From Actinomadura craniellae (GTDB lineage: Bacteria > Actinomycetota > Actinomycetes > Streptosporangiales > Streptosporangiaceae): a DNA stretch of 64,000 nt. The DNA lies in NCBI RefSeq assembly GCF_003289645.1, contig NZ_QLYX01000024.1:1-64000 (forward strand). The letters run 5' to 3'. The notes beneath the pieces were generated by a model, which was not told the origin of the DNA, did not search any database, and saw only the letters and a program-made list of their open reading frames with translations. The translations under genes were made by a program, and so were the position numbers. This document shows positions 44,028 to 54,539 of the stretch, one piece after another. Position 1 is the stretch's first letter. The number at the start of each line of letters is the position of its first letter.

Positions 44028-44417
44028 GGCACCTTCCTCGTCTCGGGGTCGGTACTTAGGAGAACATCTAACCCGACGTTGACGTTCCCAACCTGCATCT
44101 CAGTACGCCCAGAGCAGAATGTCCCAGTAAGTGACACACCTCACAAAGGCCCTACTTGTCTACTTATGGACATCGTCCTGCGAGGCGGTGGTGGCCTGCG
44201 AGGACACCGGAAAACCAGATACCACCCGCAAGCGCCCGCCCGCCGCCGACAAGGCCGTGTATTTCGCGGACGGCCCGCCGATCGCTCCGTATTGTGTGCG
44301 GAGCCCGGCAGGCCCGTGGCGGAGCAGCCCCCGCGGACGGCGAGCCCGCGGGTGAATTGTCGGAGGCCCCGGGTAGCCTTCCTTCCGATGTCCTGACCCC
44401 CGAGGAGTTCAAGCAAG
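44028..44417. promoter_or_regulatory. 390-nt divergent intergenic region before parE
   Basis: Contains no gene I can support. It must carry promoters for the DUF7455 gene (minus) and parE (plus). TAGCCT at 44374-44379 is a plausible -10 for parE, 38 nt before the TTG; no good -35 is seen. The A/T-richer stretch 44050-44165 differs from the surroundings and may hold the DUF7455 promoter. Confidence 0.3.
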
Positions 44418-46508
<2,091 letters not shown>

Positions 46509-46631
46509 TCCCGCCGCACGCTCGGGCCCGAGGGCCGGCCGAGCGTCCGGGTTCCCCGCCTCGGGACAGGGTGGCCCGTGTCCACGGGCGCGGACCGGCG
46601 TCCGCCCCGGCAGCGATGTGGGCGGCGTCGA

Positions 46632-46659
46632 GTGGCCCGCGCCCTCGGGCGCGGGCCAC
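46632..46659. terminator. Strong hairpin between parE and the convergent small-protein gene
   Basis: GTGGCCCGCGCC (46632-46643) pairs with GGCGCGGGCCAC (46648-46659), a 12-bp stem with a 4-nt loop. A second, smaller hairpin (GCCCGTG/CACGGGC, 46574-46589) lies closer to the parE stop. Together they isolate the two convergent genes. Confidence 0.8.
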
Positions 46660-46668
46660 CCCCGTCCG

Positions 46669-46947
46669 TCAGGCGAAGATGCACGTGTCCACGTAGTTGC
46701 TCAGGCTGTCCTGGTACACCCCGTACCACCAGGCGGCCTCCGCATGGTGACCGCCCGCCTGGTAGTGCCGGTACGCGAAGTACGCGGCGTTCATGCTCTT
46801 CAGGATGCCCGCGCAGCTCGGGGGTCTGGCCTCGGCGACGCCGGTGACGCCGCCGAGGGTGATCGCGGCTGCCAGCGCGACCGCCGAGCCGCGCAGCGCG
46901 AGGGCCAGTCCCCGCTTCCGGGCCGGCGGCCGGTCGTTGCTGCTCAT
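46669..46947 (-). CDS. Small secreted protein
   Basis: A 92-aa protein with a signal peptide (basic start, SAVALAAAITLGG core, likely cleavage after AEA near residue 40). The mature part is about 50 residues, rich in Tyr/His/Ala (AYFAYRHYQAGGHHAEAAWWY), with two cysteines that could form a disulfide. No family recognised. GGAGG lies 4 nt before the ATG. Confidence 0.65.
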   Translation of the reverse strand: MSSNDRPPARKRGLALALRGSAVALAAAITLGGVTGVAEARPPSCAGILKSMNAAYFAYRHYQAGGHHAEAAWWYGVYQDSLSNYVDTCIFA

Positions 46948-47264
46948 GATTCCTCCGTTCGGGTGCGTGCCGGTGTGCCGCACCTGTTCACCCGAGTCGA
47001 TGAGCGTGGCCGAGCTCCGGTTCGCCGCGCCGGTTGCCGCCCGGTTGCCGTGCTGCTCACCGCGTCCGTGCCGGAAAGCGACGGAACGGCGCACGCGTGC
47101 CCGTCCCGCCGGGCCGGCCGCCCCGGGCCGGAAGGGCCGGGCCGGCACCGCGCGAACCCCGCCGGAACCCCGGCGGGGTTCGCGGGTTCCGTCCGCCCGT
47201 TTGCCGCGGGTGGAGGGGGAATCCTTCGCCTGCGAACGAGGGGACCGAGGCGAGGAGGCGGGGC
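46948..47264. other. 317-nt divergent gap with a 15-bp hairpin
   Basis: No gene seen. The notable element is a perfect inverted repeat: 47151-47165 pairs with 47170-47184 around the loop AACC. It lies between two genes that both start away from it, so it is not needed as an ordinary terminator. If transcribed it would sit in the 5' leader of the APC transporter gene, about 80 nt before the GTG. Confidence 0.6.
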
Positions 47265-48632
47265 GTGACGGCGGTCGAGGAGGCCGAGCGGTCGGGCGGT
47301 GGGCTGCGGCGGGTCATCGGGCGGAAGGTGCTGCTGCTGTTCGTGATCGGGGACATCCTCGGGGCGGGCATCTACGCGCTGGTCGGGCAGGTGGCCGGGG
47401 AGGTCGGCGGGGCGGTGTGGGTACCGTTCCTGGCGGCGTTCGTGCTGGCCGCGCTGACGGCGACCGCGTACGCGGAACTGGTCGGCAAGTACCCGCGGGC
47501 CGCGGGGGCGGCGCTGTACACGCAGCGGGCGTTCTCGATCCCGTTCCTGACCTTCATGGTGGCGTTCGCGGTGATGATGAGCGGCATCACTTCGGCGAGC
47601 GCGGCGGCGCGGGCCTTCGGCGGCGACTACCTCGCGGAGTTCGTCACTGTGCCGACGGTGGTCGGCGCGCTGGTCTTCCTGGGCCTGGTGACGCTGGTGA
47701 ACCTTGCCGGGATCTCCGAGTCGATCAAGGTGAACGTGGTGCTCACCCTGATCGAGGCGTTCGGCCTGCTGGTGATCATGGTGATCGGGGCGTTCGCGCT
47801 GCTGGCGGGGGATGGCGAGCCCGCCCGGGCGCTGGAGTTCCAGCCCGCGAACGGGGCGTTCCTGGGCGTGCTGGGCGGCACCGCGCTGGCGTTCTACGCG
47901 TTGCTCGGCTTCGAGGACTCGGTGAACCTGGCCGAGGAGACCCGGGATCCGCAGCGGGACTTCCCGCGCGCGCTGTTCGGCGGGCTGGCGGTGACGGTGG
48001 TCATCTACGTGGCGGTGGCCTTCACCGCCACGATGCTCGTGGAGACGAAGACGCTGGAGGCGTCCGACGGCCCGCTGCTGGAGGTGGTCAAGGCGGCCGG
48101 GCTGGCGTTCCCGCCCAAGCTGTTCGCGCTGATCGCGCTGCTGGCGGTGGGGAACACCGCGCTGATCAACATGATCATGGCCTCCCGGCTGGTCTACGGG
48201 ATGGCCCGGGAGGGCATCGTGCCGCCGGTCTTCGCCCGGATGCATCCGACGCGGGCCACCCCGTGGGCGGCGATCGCCTTCACCGTGGCGATCGCGGTCG
48301 TCCTGGTGTGCACGGGCGAGATCGGCGGGCTGGCCGACACCACCGTGCTGCTGCTCCTCTGTGTGTTCGCCCTGGTCAACGTGTGCGTGCTGGTGCTGCG
48401 CCGGGAGCGGGCCGAGCATCCGCACTTCCGCGCGCCGACCTGGGCACCGGTGCTCGGCGCGGCGGCCTGCCTGGTGCTGATCACTCCGCTGACGGGCCGG
48501 GAGGCCGAGGTGTACCTGCGGGCGGCGATCCTGCTCGGCGTCGGCGTGGTGCTCTGGTTCGTCAACCGCCTCCTGGTCGGCCGGCCCACCGGCGCCGACG
48601 TCGCCCGGATCGGCGAGGACCGGCCCGGCTGA
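47265..48632 (+). CDS. APC-family amino acid permease
   Basis: A 455-aa membrane protein with about 12 hydrophobic helices. The first helix has FVIGDILGAGIYALVG, the unwound GxG motif of APC transporters, and the segment FYALLGFEDSVNLAEETRDP after TM6 is typical. It imports or exchanges amino acids or amines; the substrate is not predictable. GTG at 47265 follows AGGAGG by 6 nt. A strong hairpin lies in its presumed 5' leader, and a terminator hairpin follows the stop. Confidence 0.88.
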   Translation: MTAVEEAERSGGGLRRVIGRKVLLLFVIGDILGAGIYALVGQVAGEVGGAVWVPFLAAFVLAALTATAYAELVGKYPRAAGAALYTQRAFSIPFLTFMVAFAVMMSGITSASAAARAFGGDYLAEFVTVPTVVGALVFLGLVTLVNLAGISESIKVNVVLTLIEAFGLLVIMVIGAFALLAGDGEPARALEFQPANGAFLGVLGGTALAFYALLGFEDSVNLAEETRDPQRDFPRALFGGLAVTVVIYVAVAFTATMLVETKTLEASDGPLLEVVKAAGLAFPPKLFALIALLAVGNTALINMIMASRLVYGMAREGIVPPVFARMHPTRATPWAAIAFTVAIAVVLVCTGEIGGLADTTVLLLLCVFALVNVCVLVLRRERAEHPHFRAPTWAPVLGAAACLVLITPLTGREAEVYLRAAILLGVGVVLWFVNRLLVGRPTGADVARIGEDRPG

Positions 48633-48666
48633 CGGCACGAACCAGCCCGATGCGGCCGTGGACATG

Positions 48667-48688
48667 CGGCGCCCGGTGCCGGGCGCCG
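48667..48688. terminator. Terminator hairpin between the permease and the acyl-CoA dehydrogenase gene
   Basis: CGGCGCCCGG (48667-48676) pairs with CCGGGCGCCG (48679-48688), leaving a 2-nt gap. It ends directly at the stop of the convergent dehydrogenase gene. Confidence 0.7.
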
Positions 48689-49654
48689 TCACAGGGCGGC
48701 GGCGACCCGGGCCCGGTGGTCGGCGGGGGAGCCCCAGGCGGAGCGCAGCGCGCGGGCCTTCCTGATCCACAGGCTGGGGTCGTACTCGTCGGTGTAGCCG
48801 ATCGCGCCGTGGACCTGGAGGGCGGCCAGGGCGGCGGCGTACGCGGCGTCGGCGGCGGCGACCTTGGCCGCGGACACGTCCCGGGCGAAGGTGTCCGAGC
48901 CGTGGGCCAGGGCCGCGCCGTGGATCAGCGGGCGGGCGAACTCCAGCCCGACAAGGGCGTCGGCGAGCCGGTGCTTGACCGCCTGGAACTCGCCGATGGG
49001 CCGGCCGAACTGGCGGCGCGTCCGCGCGTACTCCACCGAGACCTCCAGGAGCCGGCGGCCCACGCCGAGGTGCTGCGCGGCGCAGGCCAGCGCGCCCAGG
49101 TCATAGGCGGCGGCGACGGCCTCGGGGCCGTCGGCGAGGAGGTCGCCCGGGGACACCCGGAACGGCCGCCGCCCGGGGTCCAGCGAGGTGAGTGCCGTGC
49201 CCTCGGGGACGCCCGTCCGCACCCGGCCGTCGCCCACCGTCAGGACCAGGTCGGCGAGGTCGGCGTCGAGGGCGTGCGGGACGGCCGGGGGGAGGGCGAG
49301 GGAGACGACGGCGGTGCCGTCGGCGATCCGGGGCAGCCAGGCGTCGGCCAGGCCGGTGTCGCCGAGCCGGTCGATCAGCGCGGCGGCGGCGACCGTCTCC
49401 ACGATCGGGCCGGGTACGGCGTGCCGGCCCAGCTCGTGCATGGCGGTGACCAGTTCCACCGGGTGGGTCCCGGCGCCGCCGTGCCGTTCGGGGACGGCCA
49501 GCGCGAACACCCCGGCCCGGGCGATCGCCGACCACAGCGCGCGGCGCGGGCCCGCGGCGCCGGACCGGACGGTGGCCGGGACGTCCGCCCCGGCCAGCAG
49601 CTTGTCCAGGGTGTCGCCGAACAGCCGCTGCTCGGCGTCCAGGACGAACTTCAT
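48689..49654 (-). CDS. Acyl-CoA dehydrogenase, short subunit (FadE32/FadE33-like)
   Basis: A 321-aa acyl-CoA dehydrogenase-fold protein. Its N-terminal half is poorly conserved (GVFALAVPERHGGAGTHPVEL), and the C-terminal half has EYARTRRQFGRPIGEFQAVKHRLAD and LQVHGAIGYTDEYDP. Short subunits of this type pair with a full-length partner in mycobacterial sterol catabolism (heterotetrameric FadE pairs). The ATG overlaps the stop of the 375-aa dehydrogenase gene by 4 nt (ATGA), supporting a heteromeric enzyme. Likely substrate: a CoA ester from the HIP part of the sterol ring system (inference from the adjacent KstR2 module). Confidence 0.87.
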   Translation of the reverse strand: MKFVLDAEQRLFGDTLDKLLAGADVPATVRSGAAGPRRALWSAIARAGVFALAVPERHGGAGTHPVELVTAMHELGRHAVPGPIVETVAAAALIDRLGDTGLADAWLPRIADGTAVVSLALPPAVPHALDADLADLVLTVGDGRVRTGVPEGTALTSLDPGRRPFRVSPGDLLADGPEAVAAAYDLGALACAAQHLGVGRRLLEVSVEYARTRRQFGRPIGEFQAVKHRLADALVGLEFARPLIHGAALAHGSDTFARDVSAAKVAAADAAYAAALAALQVHGAIGYTDEYDPSLWIRKARALRSAWGSPADHRARVAAAL

Positions 49655-50778
49655 CGGGATCCTCTCGGCAGGCCGAGCACCCGCTCGGCGACGACGTCGC
49701 GCTGGATCTCGTTGGTGCCGGCGTAGATGGGGCCGGCGAGGGAGAAGACGTAGCCTTCCAGCCACTCGCCGGCGAGTTCGCCGTCGGGGCCGAGCAGGTC
49801 GAGCGCGGTCTCGTGCAGGGCGACGTCGAGGTCGGACCAATAGAGCTTGTTGACGCTGGCCTCGGCACCGATGTCGTCGGTGCGGGAGATGGTCTCGAAC
49901 CCCTTGAGCCGGTAGGCGCGGGCCCGGATCCAGGCGTCCGCGACCCGGTCGCGCAGCGCGGTGTCGGCGGGGTCGGCGCGCTCCCGCCAGAGGGCGGCCA
50001 GCCGTTCGGCGGCGGCGGTGAACCGGCCGGGGCTGCGCAGGGTGAGGCCGCGCTCGTTGCCGGCGGTGCTCATCGCCACCCGCCAGCCGTCGCCGGGGGC
50101 GCCGATGATGTCGGCGTCGGGCACGAACACCTCGTCGAGGAACAGTTCGGCGAAGGCGGGTTTGCCGTCGAGCCGCCCGATCGGCCGGACAGTCACCCCG
50201 GCGGCGTCCAGGGGGAACATCGCGTAGGTGAGCCCGCGGTGGCGTTCGGAGCCGGGTTCGCGGAACAGGCCGAAGGCGCGGTCGGCGAAGGCCGCGCGGG
50301 AGCTCCAGGTCTTCTGCCCGTCCAGCCGCCAGCCGCCGGTGACCCGGGTGGCGGTGGCGCGTAGCGCGGCGAGGTCGCTGCCCGCGCCGGGCTCTGACCA
50401 GGCCTGGGCCCAGATGACCTCGCCCGCGGCCATCGGCGGGAGGACCCGGGCGAGCTGCTGTGGGGTGCCGTGCTTGAGCAGGGTGGGGGCGAGCAGGTTG
50501 ACGCCGTTCTGGCTGACGCGGCCGGGGGCGCCCGCGGCGTAGTACTCCTCCTCGAAGATCAGCCATTCCAGGGGGGTGGCGTCCCGGCCGCCGTAGGCGG
50601 TGGGCCAGGAGACGGCCGAGAGCCGGGCGGCGCCGAGTTCCCGTTCCCACGCGCGGTGGGCGGTGAAGCCCTCGGCGGTCTCCAGCGAGGGCAGCGGTTC
50701 GGCCGGGATGTGGGCGCGCAGCCAGGTGCGCACCTCCTGCCGGAACTCCTCCTCGGCCGGGCTGAAATCGAGGTCCAT
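49651..50778 (-). CDS. Acyl-CoA dehydrogenase (FadE31-like)
   Basis: A 375-aa FAD-dependent acyl-CoA dehydrogenase. Family signatures are WAQAWSEPGAGSDLAAL, DGQKTWSSRAAF, NERGLTLRSPGRF and IYAGTNEIQRDVVAERVLGLPR. It resembles mycobacterial FadE31, a member of the KstR2 regulon for HIP degradation. It is divergent from ipdF, with a KstR2-like operator at 50797-50810 between the two starts, and it is coupled to the 321-aa dehydrogenase downstream. The ATG at 50778 gives the usual MDLDFS start; no strong ribosome site is seen. Confidence 0.9.
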   Translation of the reverse strand: MDLDFSPAEEEFRQEVRTWLRAHIPAEPLPSLETAEGFTAHRAWERELGAARLSAVSWPTAYGGRDATPLEWLIFEEEYYAAGAPGRVSQNGVNLLAPTLLKHGTPQQLARVLPPMAAGEVIWAQAWSEPGAGSDLAALRATATRVTGGWRLDGQKTWSSRAAFADRAFGLFREPGSERHRGLTYAMFPLDAAGVTVRPIGRLDGKPAFAELFLDEVFVPDADIIGAPGDGWRVAMSTAGNERGLTLRSPGRFTAAAERLAALWRERADPADTALRDRVADAWIRARAYRLKGFETISRTDDIGAEASVNKLYWSDLDVALHETALDLLGPDGELAGEWLEGYVFSLAGPIYAGTNEIQRDVVAERVLGLPRGSR

Positions 50779-50796
50779 GACCGCCCCATTCTTTCT

Positions 50797-50810
50797 AACA
50801 ACTGTTTGGT
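50797..50810. promoter_or_regulatory. KstR2-like operator between fadE and ipdF
   Basis: AACAACTGTTTGGT agrees with the mycobacterial KstR2 motif AnCAAGnnCTTGnT at 8 of its 10 fixed positions. It lies in the 44-nt gap between divergent fadE and ipdF starts and touches the ipdF -10 candidate TAGAGT (50810-50815). Binding here would repress both directions. Confidence 0.65.
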
Positions 50811-50822
50811 AGAGTAACGCAC

Positions 50823-51620
50823 GTGAACCAGCACGCGAAGGCGCCACCGCCGTACGTCCCCGGGCACGGCCTGCTGCAGGACCGGGTGGTGGTGGTGACC
50901 GCCGCCGCCGGCGCGGGCATCGGCGGCGCGACCGCGCGCCGCTGCCTGGAGGAAGGCGCCAAGGTCGTGCTCAGCGACGCCCACCAGCGCCGGCTGGCCG
51001 AGTCGCGGGCCGGCCTGGAGCGGCAGTTCGGCACCGCCCGGGTCGCCGCGCACCCCTGCGACGTGACGGACGAAGCCCAGGTCCAGGCCCTGTACGCGGC
51101 CGCGCTCGACCGGTTCGGCCGGATCGACGTGGCGGTCAACAACGCGGGCCTGGGCGGCACCGCCGACCTGGCCGACATGACCGACGAGCAGTGGGACCGG
51201 GTGCTGGACGTCACCCTGAACGGCACCATGCGCTGCACCCGCGCCGCGCTGCGGATCATGCGCGACCAGGACGGCGGCGGAGTGATCGTCAACAACGCCT
51301 CGGTGATCGGCTGGCGGGCGCAGCGGGGCCAGTCGCACTACGCCGCCGCTAAGGCGGGGGTGATGGCGCTCACCCGGTGCGCCGCGCTGGAGGCCGCCGA
51401 GCACGGGGTGCGGATCAACGCGGTCGCCCCCTCCCTGGCGATGCACCCCCACCTGGTCAAGGTGACGTCGGCGGAACTGCTGGCCGAGCTGACCGAGCGC
51501 GAGGCCTTCGGCCGCTACGCCGAGCCCTGGGAGGTGGCGAACGTTATCGTCTTCCTCGCCGCCGACTACTCCTCGTACATGACGGGTGAGGTCGTGTCGG
51601 TCTCCAGCCAGCATCCCTAG
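50823..51620 (+). CDS. ipdF: Short-chain dehydrogenase IpdF (5-hydroxy-HIP-CoA-type dehydrogenase)
   Basis: A 265-aa SDR. The NAD-binding motif is TAAAGAGIGGATARR, followed by NNAGLGG and the catalytic Ser (NNASVIGW), Tyr and Lys (SHYAAAKAG). The sequence closely follows what I know of M. tuberculosis Rv3559c/IpdF (GHGLL, VVVVTAAAG, SHYAAAKAGVMALTRC, DYSSYMTGEV), which oxidises a hydroxylated HIP-CoA during steroid ring C/D breakdown. The GTG at 50823 has no ribosome site; TAGAGT 7 nt upstream suggests a leaderless mRNA. First gene of ipdF-kstR2-fadA6. Confidence 0.88.
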   Translation: MNQHAKAPPPYVPGHGLLQDRVVVVTAAAGAGIGGATARRCLEEGAKVVLSDAHQRRLAESRAGLERQFGTARVAAHPCDVTDEAQVQALYAAALDRFGRIDVAVNNAGLGGTADLADMTDEQWDRVLDVTLNGTMRCTRAALRIMRDQDGGGVIVNNASVIGWRAQRGQSHYAAAKAGVMALTRCAALEAAEHGVRINAVAPSLAMHPHLVKVTSAELLAELTEREAFGRYAEPWEVANVIVFLAADYSSYMTGEVVSVSSQHP

Positions 51621-51634
51621 GAAGACGACGAACC

Positions 51635-52264
51635 ATGAGTCCACGCCGCCGAGACGCCGAGGGCACCGCCACCGCGAGGGCGGGCCGGCGGGCCGAACTG
51701 CTCGCCGTCGCCGCCGAGGTGTTCGCCTCCCGCGGCTACTCCGCCACCACCGTCCGGGAGGTGGCGGACGCCGCGGGCATCCTCGGAGGCAGCCTCTACT
51801 ACCACTTCGACTCCAAGGAGTCGATGGCCGACGAGATCCTGTCGACCTTCCTGGACGACATGTGGACGTCCTACGACCGGGTCCTCGCCGCCGGCCTGGG
51901 CGCCCGCGAGACGCTGGCGGCGGTCGTCGCGGAATCCTTCCGCTGCATCGACGCGCACCGGCCCGCCGTCGTGCTCTACCAGAACGAGTCCAAGCACCTG
52001 GCCACCAGCCCGCGCTTCGCGTACCTGCTCGACTCCCACCGCCGGTTCGAGGAGATGTGGCTCGGCCTGCTGGAGCGCGGCGTCCGCGAGGGCGTGCTCC
52101 GCGCCGACCTCGACCGCCCCCTGGTCTACCGGTTCATCCGCGACACCGTCTGGGTGGCCGCCGGCTGGTACCGGCCCGGTGGCCGGCTCACCGCCGGCGA
52201 GATCGCCAAACAGTACCTCGCCATGGTCCTCGAAGGGATCCAGGCGCACCCCCCGACCCCCTGA
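51635..52264 (+). CDS. kstR2: TetR-family repressor KstR2
   Basis: A 209-aa TetR regulator. The helix-turn-helix segment is YSATTVREVADAAGILGGSLYYHFDSKE. The ligand domain ends with YRFIRDTVWVAAGWYRPGG and LTAGEIAKQYLAMVLEG, very close to mycobacterial KstR2, which binds HIP-CoA and controls the late steroid catabolism genes. It lies 14 nt after ipdF and 14 nt before fadA6, so it is autoregulated through the operator at 50797-50810. GGAAG lies 10 nt before the ATG. Confidence 0.9.
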   Translation: MSPRRRDAEGTATARAGRRAELLAVAAEVFASRGYSATTVREVADAAGILGGSLYYHFDSKESMADEILSTFLDDMWTSYDRVLAAGLGARETLAAVVAESFRCIDAHRPAVVLYQNESKHLATSPRFAYLLDSHRRFEEMWLGLLERGVREGVLRADLDRPLVYRFIRDTVWVAAGWYRPGGRLTAGEIAKQYLAMVLEGIQAHPPTP

Positions 52265-52278
52265 ACGGAGATCACGTC

Positions 52279-53433
52279 ATGGCCGAGGCCTACATCGTCG
52301 AGGCGGTCCGCACCCCGGTCGGCCGGCGCGGCGGCGGACTGTCCGGCGTCCACCCCGCGGACCTGGGCGCGCACGTGCTGACCGAGCTGATGAAACGCTC
52401 CGGCGCCGATCCCGCGGCCGTCGAGGACGTGGTGTTCGGCTGCGTCGACGCCGTGGGCCCGCAGGCCGGCGACATCGCCCGCACCTGCTGGCTGGCGGCC
52501 GGGCTGCCCGAGGAGGTCCCCGGCGTGACGGTCGACCGGCAGTGCGGCTCCTCCCAGCAGGCCGTGCACTTCGCCGCGCAGGCGGTGCTGTCGGGCACGG
52601 CCGACCTGGTGGTGGCGGGCGGCGTGCAGAACATGTCGCAGATCCCGATCGCGTTCGCGATGACCGCCGCCGAGCCGCTCGGCTTCGACCGCGGCCCGTT
52701 CGCCGGCTCCACCGGGTGGACGGCCCGGTACGGAGACGTCGAGGTCTCCCAGTTCAACGGCGCCGAGATGATCGCCGAGCAGTGGGACCTCTCCCGGGCG
52801 GCGATGGAGGAGTTCGCCTACCGCTCGCACCAGCGGGCGATCACCGCGATCGACGAGGGCCGCTTCGACCGCGAGATCGCCCCCTGCGCGGGGGTCGCCA
52901 CCGACGAGGGCCCGCGCCGCGACACCTCCCCGGAGAAGATGGCCGGGCTGAAGCCGCTGGCCGAGGGCGGCCGGCTCACCGCCGCGCTGGCGTCGCAGAT
53001 CTCCGACGGCTCGGCCGCGCTGCTGATCGCCTCCGAGCGGGCCGTCCGCGACCACGGGCTGACCCCCCGGGCCCGGATCCACCACCTGTCGGCGCGCGGC
53101 GAGGACCCGATCCGGATGCTCTCGGCACCGATCCCGGCCACCGCGTACGCGCTGAAGAAGGCCGGCATGACGATCGGCGACATCGACGCCGTCGAGATCA
53201 ACGAGGCGTTCGCCAGCGTGGTGCTGGCCTGGCTGAAGGACACCGGCGCCGACCCGGCCAGGGTCAACCCCAACGGCGGGGCCATCGCGCTGGGCCACCC
53301 GCTGGGCGCCACCGGGGCCCGGCTGATGACGAGCCTGCTGCACGAGCTGGAGCGCACCGGCGGCCGGTACGGGCTGCAGACCATGTGCGAGGGCGGCGGC
53401 CAGGCCAACGTCACGATCATCGAACGGCTCTGA
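52279..53433 (+). CDS. fadA6: Thiolase FadA6 (steroid ring catabolism acetyl-CoA acyltransferase)
   Basis: A 384-aa thiolase. The nucleophile Cys is in DRQCGSSQQAVHFAAQAV; NEAFASVVL, GGAIALGHPLGATGAR (His) and CEGGGQANVTIIE (Cys) complete the active site. In M. tuberculosis FadA6 is part of the KstR2 regulon next to kstR2, as here, and performs thiolytic cleavage of the opened HIP skeleton. GGAG lies 8 nt before the ATG. A hairpin (53474-53502) follows in the gap to the aldo/keto reductase. Confidence 0.9.
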   Translation: MAEAYIVEAVRTPVGRRGGGLSGVHPADLGAHVLTELMKRSGADPAAVEDVVFGCVDAVGPQAGDIARTCWLAAGLPEEVPGVTVDRQCGSSQQAVHFAAQAVLSGTADLVVAGGVQNMSQIPIAFAMTAAEPLGFDRGPFAGSTGWTARYGDVEVSQFNGAEMIAEQWDLSRAAMEEFAYRSHQRAITAIDEGRFDREIAPCAGVATDEGPRRDTSPEKMAGLKPLAEGGRLTAALASQISDGSAALLIASERAVRDHGLTPRARIHHLSARGEDPIRMLSAPIPATAYALKKAGMTIGDIDAVEINEAFASVVLAWLKDTGADPARVNPNGGAIALGHPLGATGARLMTSLLHELERTGGRYGLQTMCEGGGQANVTIIERL

Positions 53434-53473
53434 CGCGACCGCGGGTCCGCCGTGTGCCTACGATGATCGGTGG

Positions 53474-53502
53474 GGGTCCGCCGGCGCCCCGCCCGCGGAC
53501 CC
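53474..53502 (+). terminator. Hairpin between fadA6 and the aldo/keto reductase gene
   Basis: GGGTCCGC (53474-53481) pairs with GCGGACCC (53495-53502) around a 13-nt loop. It probably ends the ipdF-kstR2-fadA6 transcript. TACGAT (53459-53464), just before it, may instead be a -10 for the next gene, which would place the hairpin in a leader. Confidence 0.5.
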
Positions 53503-53534
53503 TCCGACCGGAACACCGCCCCCAAGGAGGGACC

Positions 53535-54539
53535 ATGAGGACTCGTAACTTCGCCGGTACCGAGGTGGGCGCGGTCGGCCTCGGCTGCATGGGCATGAGC
53601 TGGGGTTACTCCGCGGCCGACCGGGACGACGACGCGTCGGTGGCGTTGGTCCGCGAGGCCGTCGAGCTGGGCGTCACGTTCCTCGACACCGCCGAAGCCT
53701 ACGGTTTCGGCCACAACGAGAGCCTGCTCGGCCGCGCCCTCACCGGCCTCCGGGACCGGGTGACGCTCTGCACCAAGACCGGCCTGGACGTCGACCGGAC
53801 CACCCGCAAGCTGAGCCGGAACGCCCGGCCGGAGCGGATCCGGGAGGCCGCCGAGGGCAGCCTGCGCCGGCTGGGCACCGACGTGATCGACCTGTACTAC
53901 CTGCACCGGGTCGACCCGGCGGTGCCGCTCGCCGAGAGCTGGGGTGCGATGGCCGAACTGGTGGCGCAGGGCAAGGTCCGCCACCTGGGGTTGTCGGAGG
54001 TGACGGTCGCCCAGGCCGCGGAGGTGCACGCGGCCCACCCGGTCGCGGCGATCCAGTCGGAGCTGTCGCTGTGGACCCGCGACCCGCTCGGCGCGCCGGG
54101 CGGCATCGCGGGCGGGCTGGTGGGCCAGGACCCCGGCGCGCAGGGCCCCGGCGACGTCGTCGGCTGGTGCGCGGCGAACGGCGCCGCGTTCGTGCCGTTC
54201 TCGCCGCTCGGCCGGGGCTTCCTCACCGGGACGGTCACCGCGGCCGACTTCGAGGACACCGACATCCGTGCCCGCAACCCGCGCTTCCAGGAAGAGGCGT
54301 TGCGGCAGAACCTGCGGATCGTCGAGGTGGTCGAGCAGGTCGCCCGGCGGCACGGCGCCACCCCCGCCCAGGTGGCGATCGCCTGGACGCTCGCCCAGGG
54401 CGACCATGTCATCCCGATCCCCGGCACCAAGAAGTCCCGCTACCTGAACGAGAACGCGGGCGCCGCCGACCTCGTCCTCACCGCGGCCGACCTCGCCGAA
54501 CTCGACGCGCTCCCCGCCCCCGTCGGCACCCGCTACTGA
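53535..54539 (+). CDS. Aldo/keto reductase
   Basis: A 334-aa NADPH-dependent AKR of the AKR11/13 type. It has VGLGCMGMSWGY, FLDTAEAYGFGHNESLLG (catalytic Asp and Tyr), TKTGLDVD, DLYYLHRVDP (His) and FSPLGRGFLTG with the C-terminal PIPGTKKSRYLNEN. An unusual Gly/Pro-rich insertion of about 20 residues (APGGIAGGLVGQDPGAQG) follows QSELSLWTRDP, where most relatives are shorter. AAGGAGG lies 4 nt before the ATG. Substrate unknown. Confidence 0.9.
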   Translation: MRTRNFAGTEVGAVGLGCMGMSWGYSAADRDDDASVALVREAVELGVTFLDTAEAYGFGHNESLLGRALTGLRDRVTLCTKTGLDVDRTTRKLSRNARPERIREAAEGSLRRLGTDVIDLYYLHRVDPAVPLAESWGAMAELVAQGKVRHLGLSEVTVAQAAEVHAAHPVAAIQSELSLWTRDPLGAPGGIAGGLVGQDPGAQGPGDVVGWCAANGAAFVPFSPLGRGFLTGTVTAADFEDTDIRARNPRFQEEALRQNLRIVEVVEQVARRHGATPAQVAIAWTLAQGDHVIPIPGTKKSRYLNENAGAADLVLTAADLAELDALPAPVGTRY

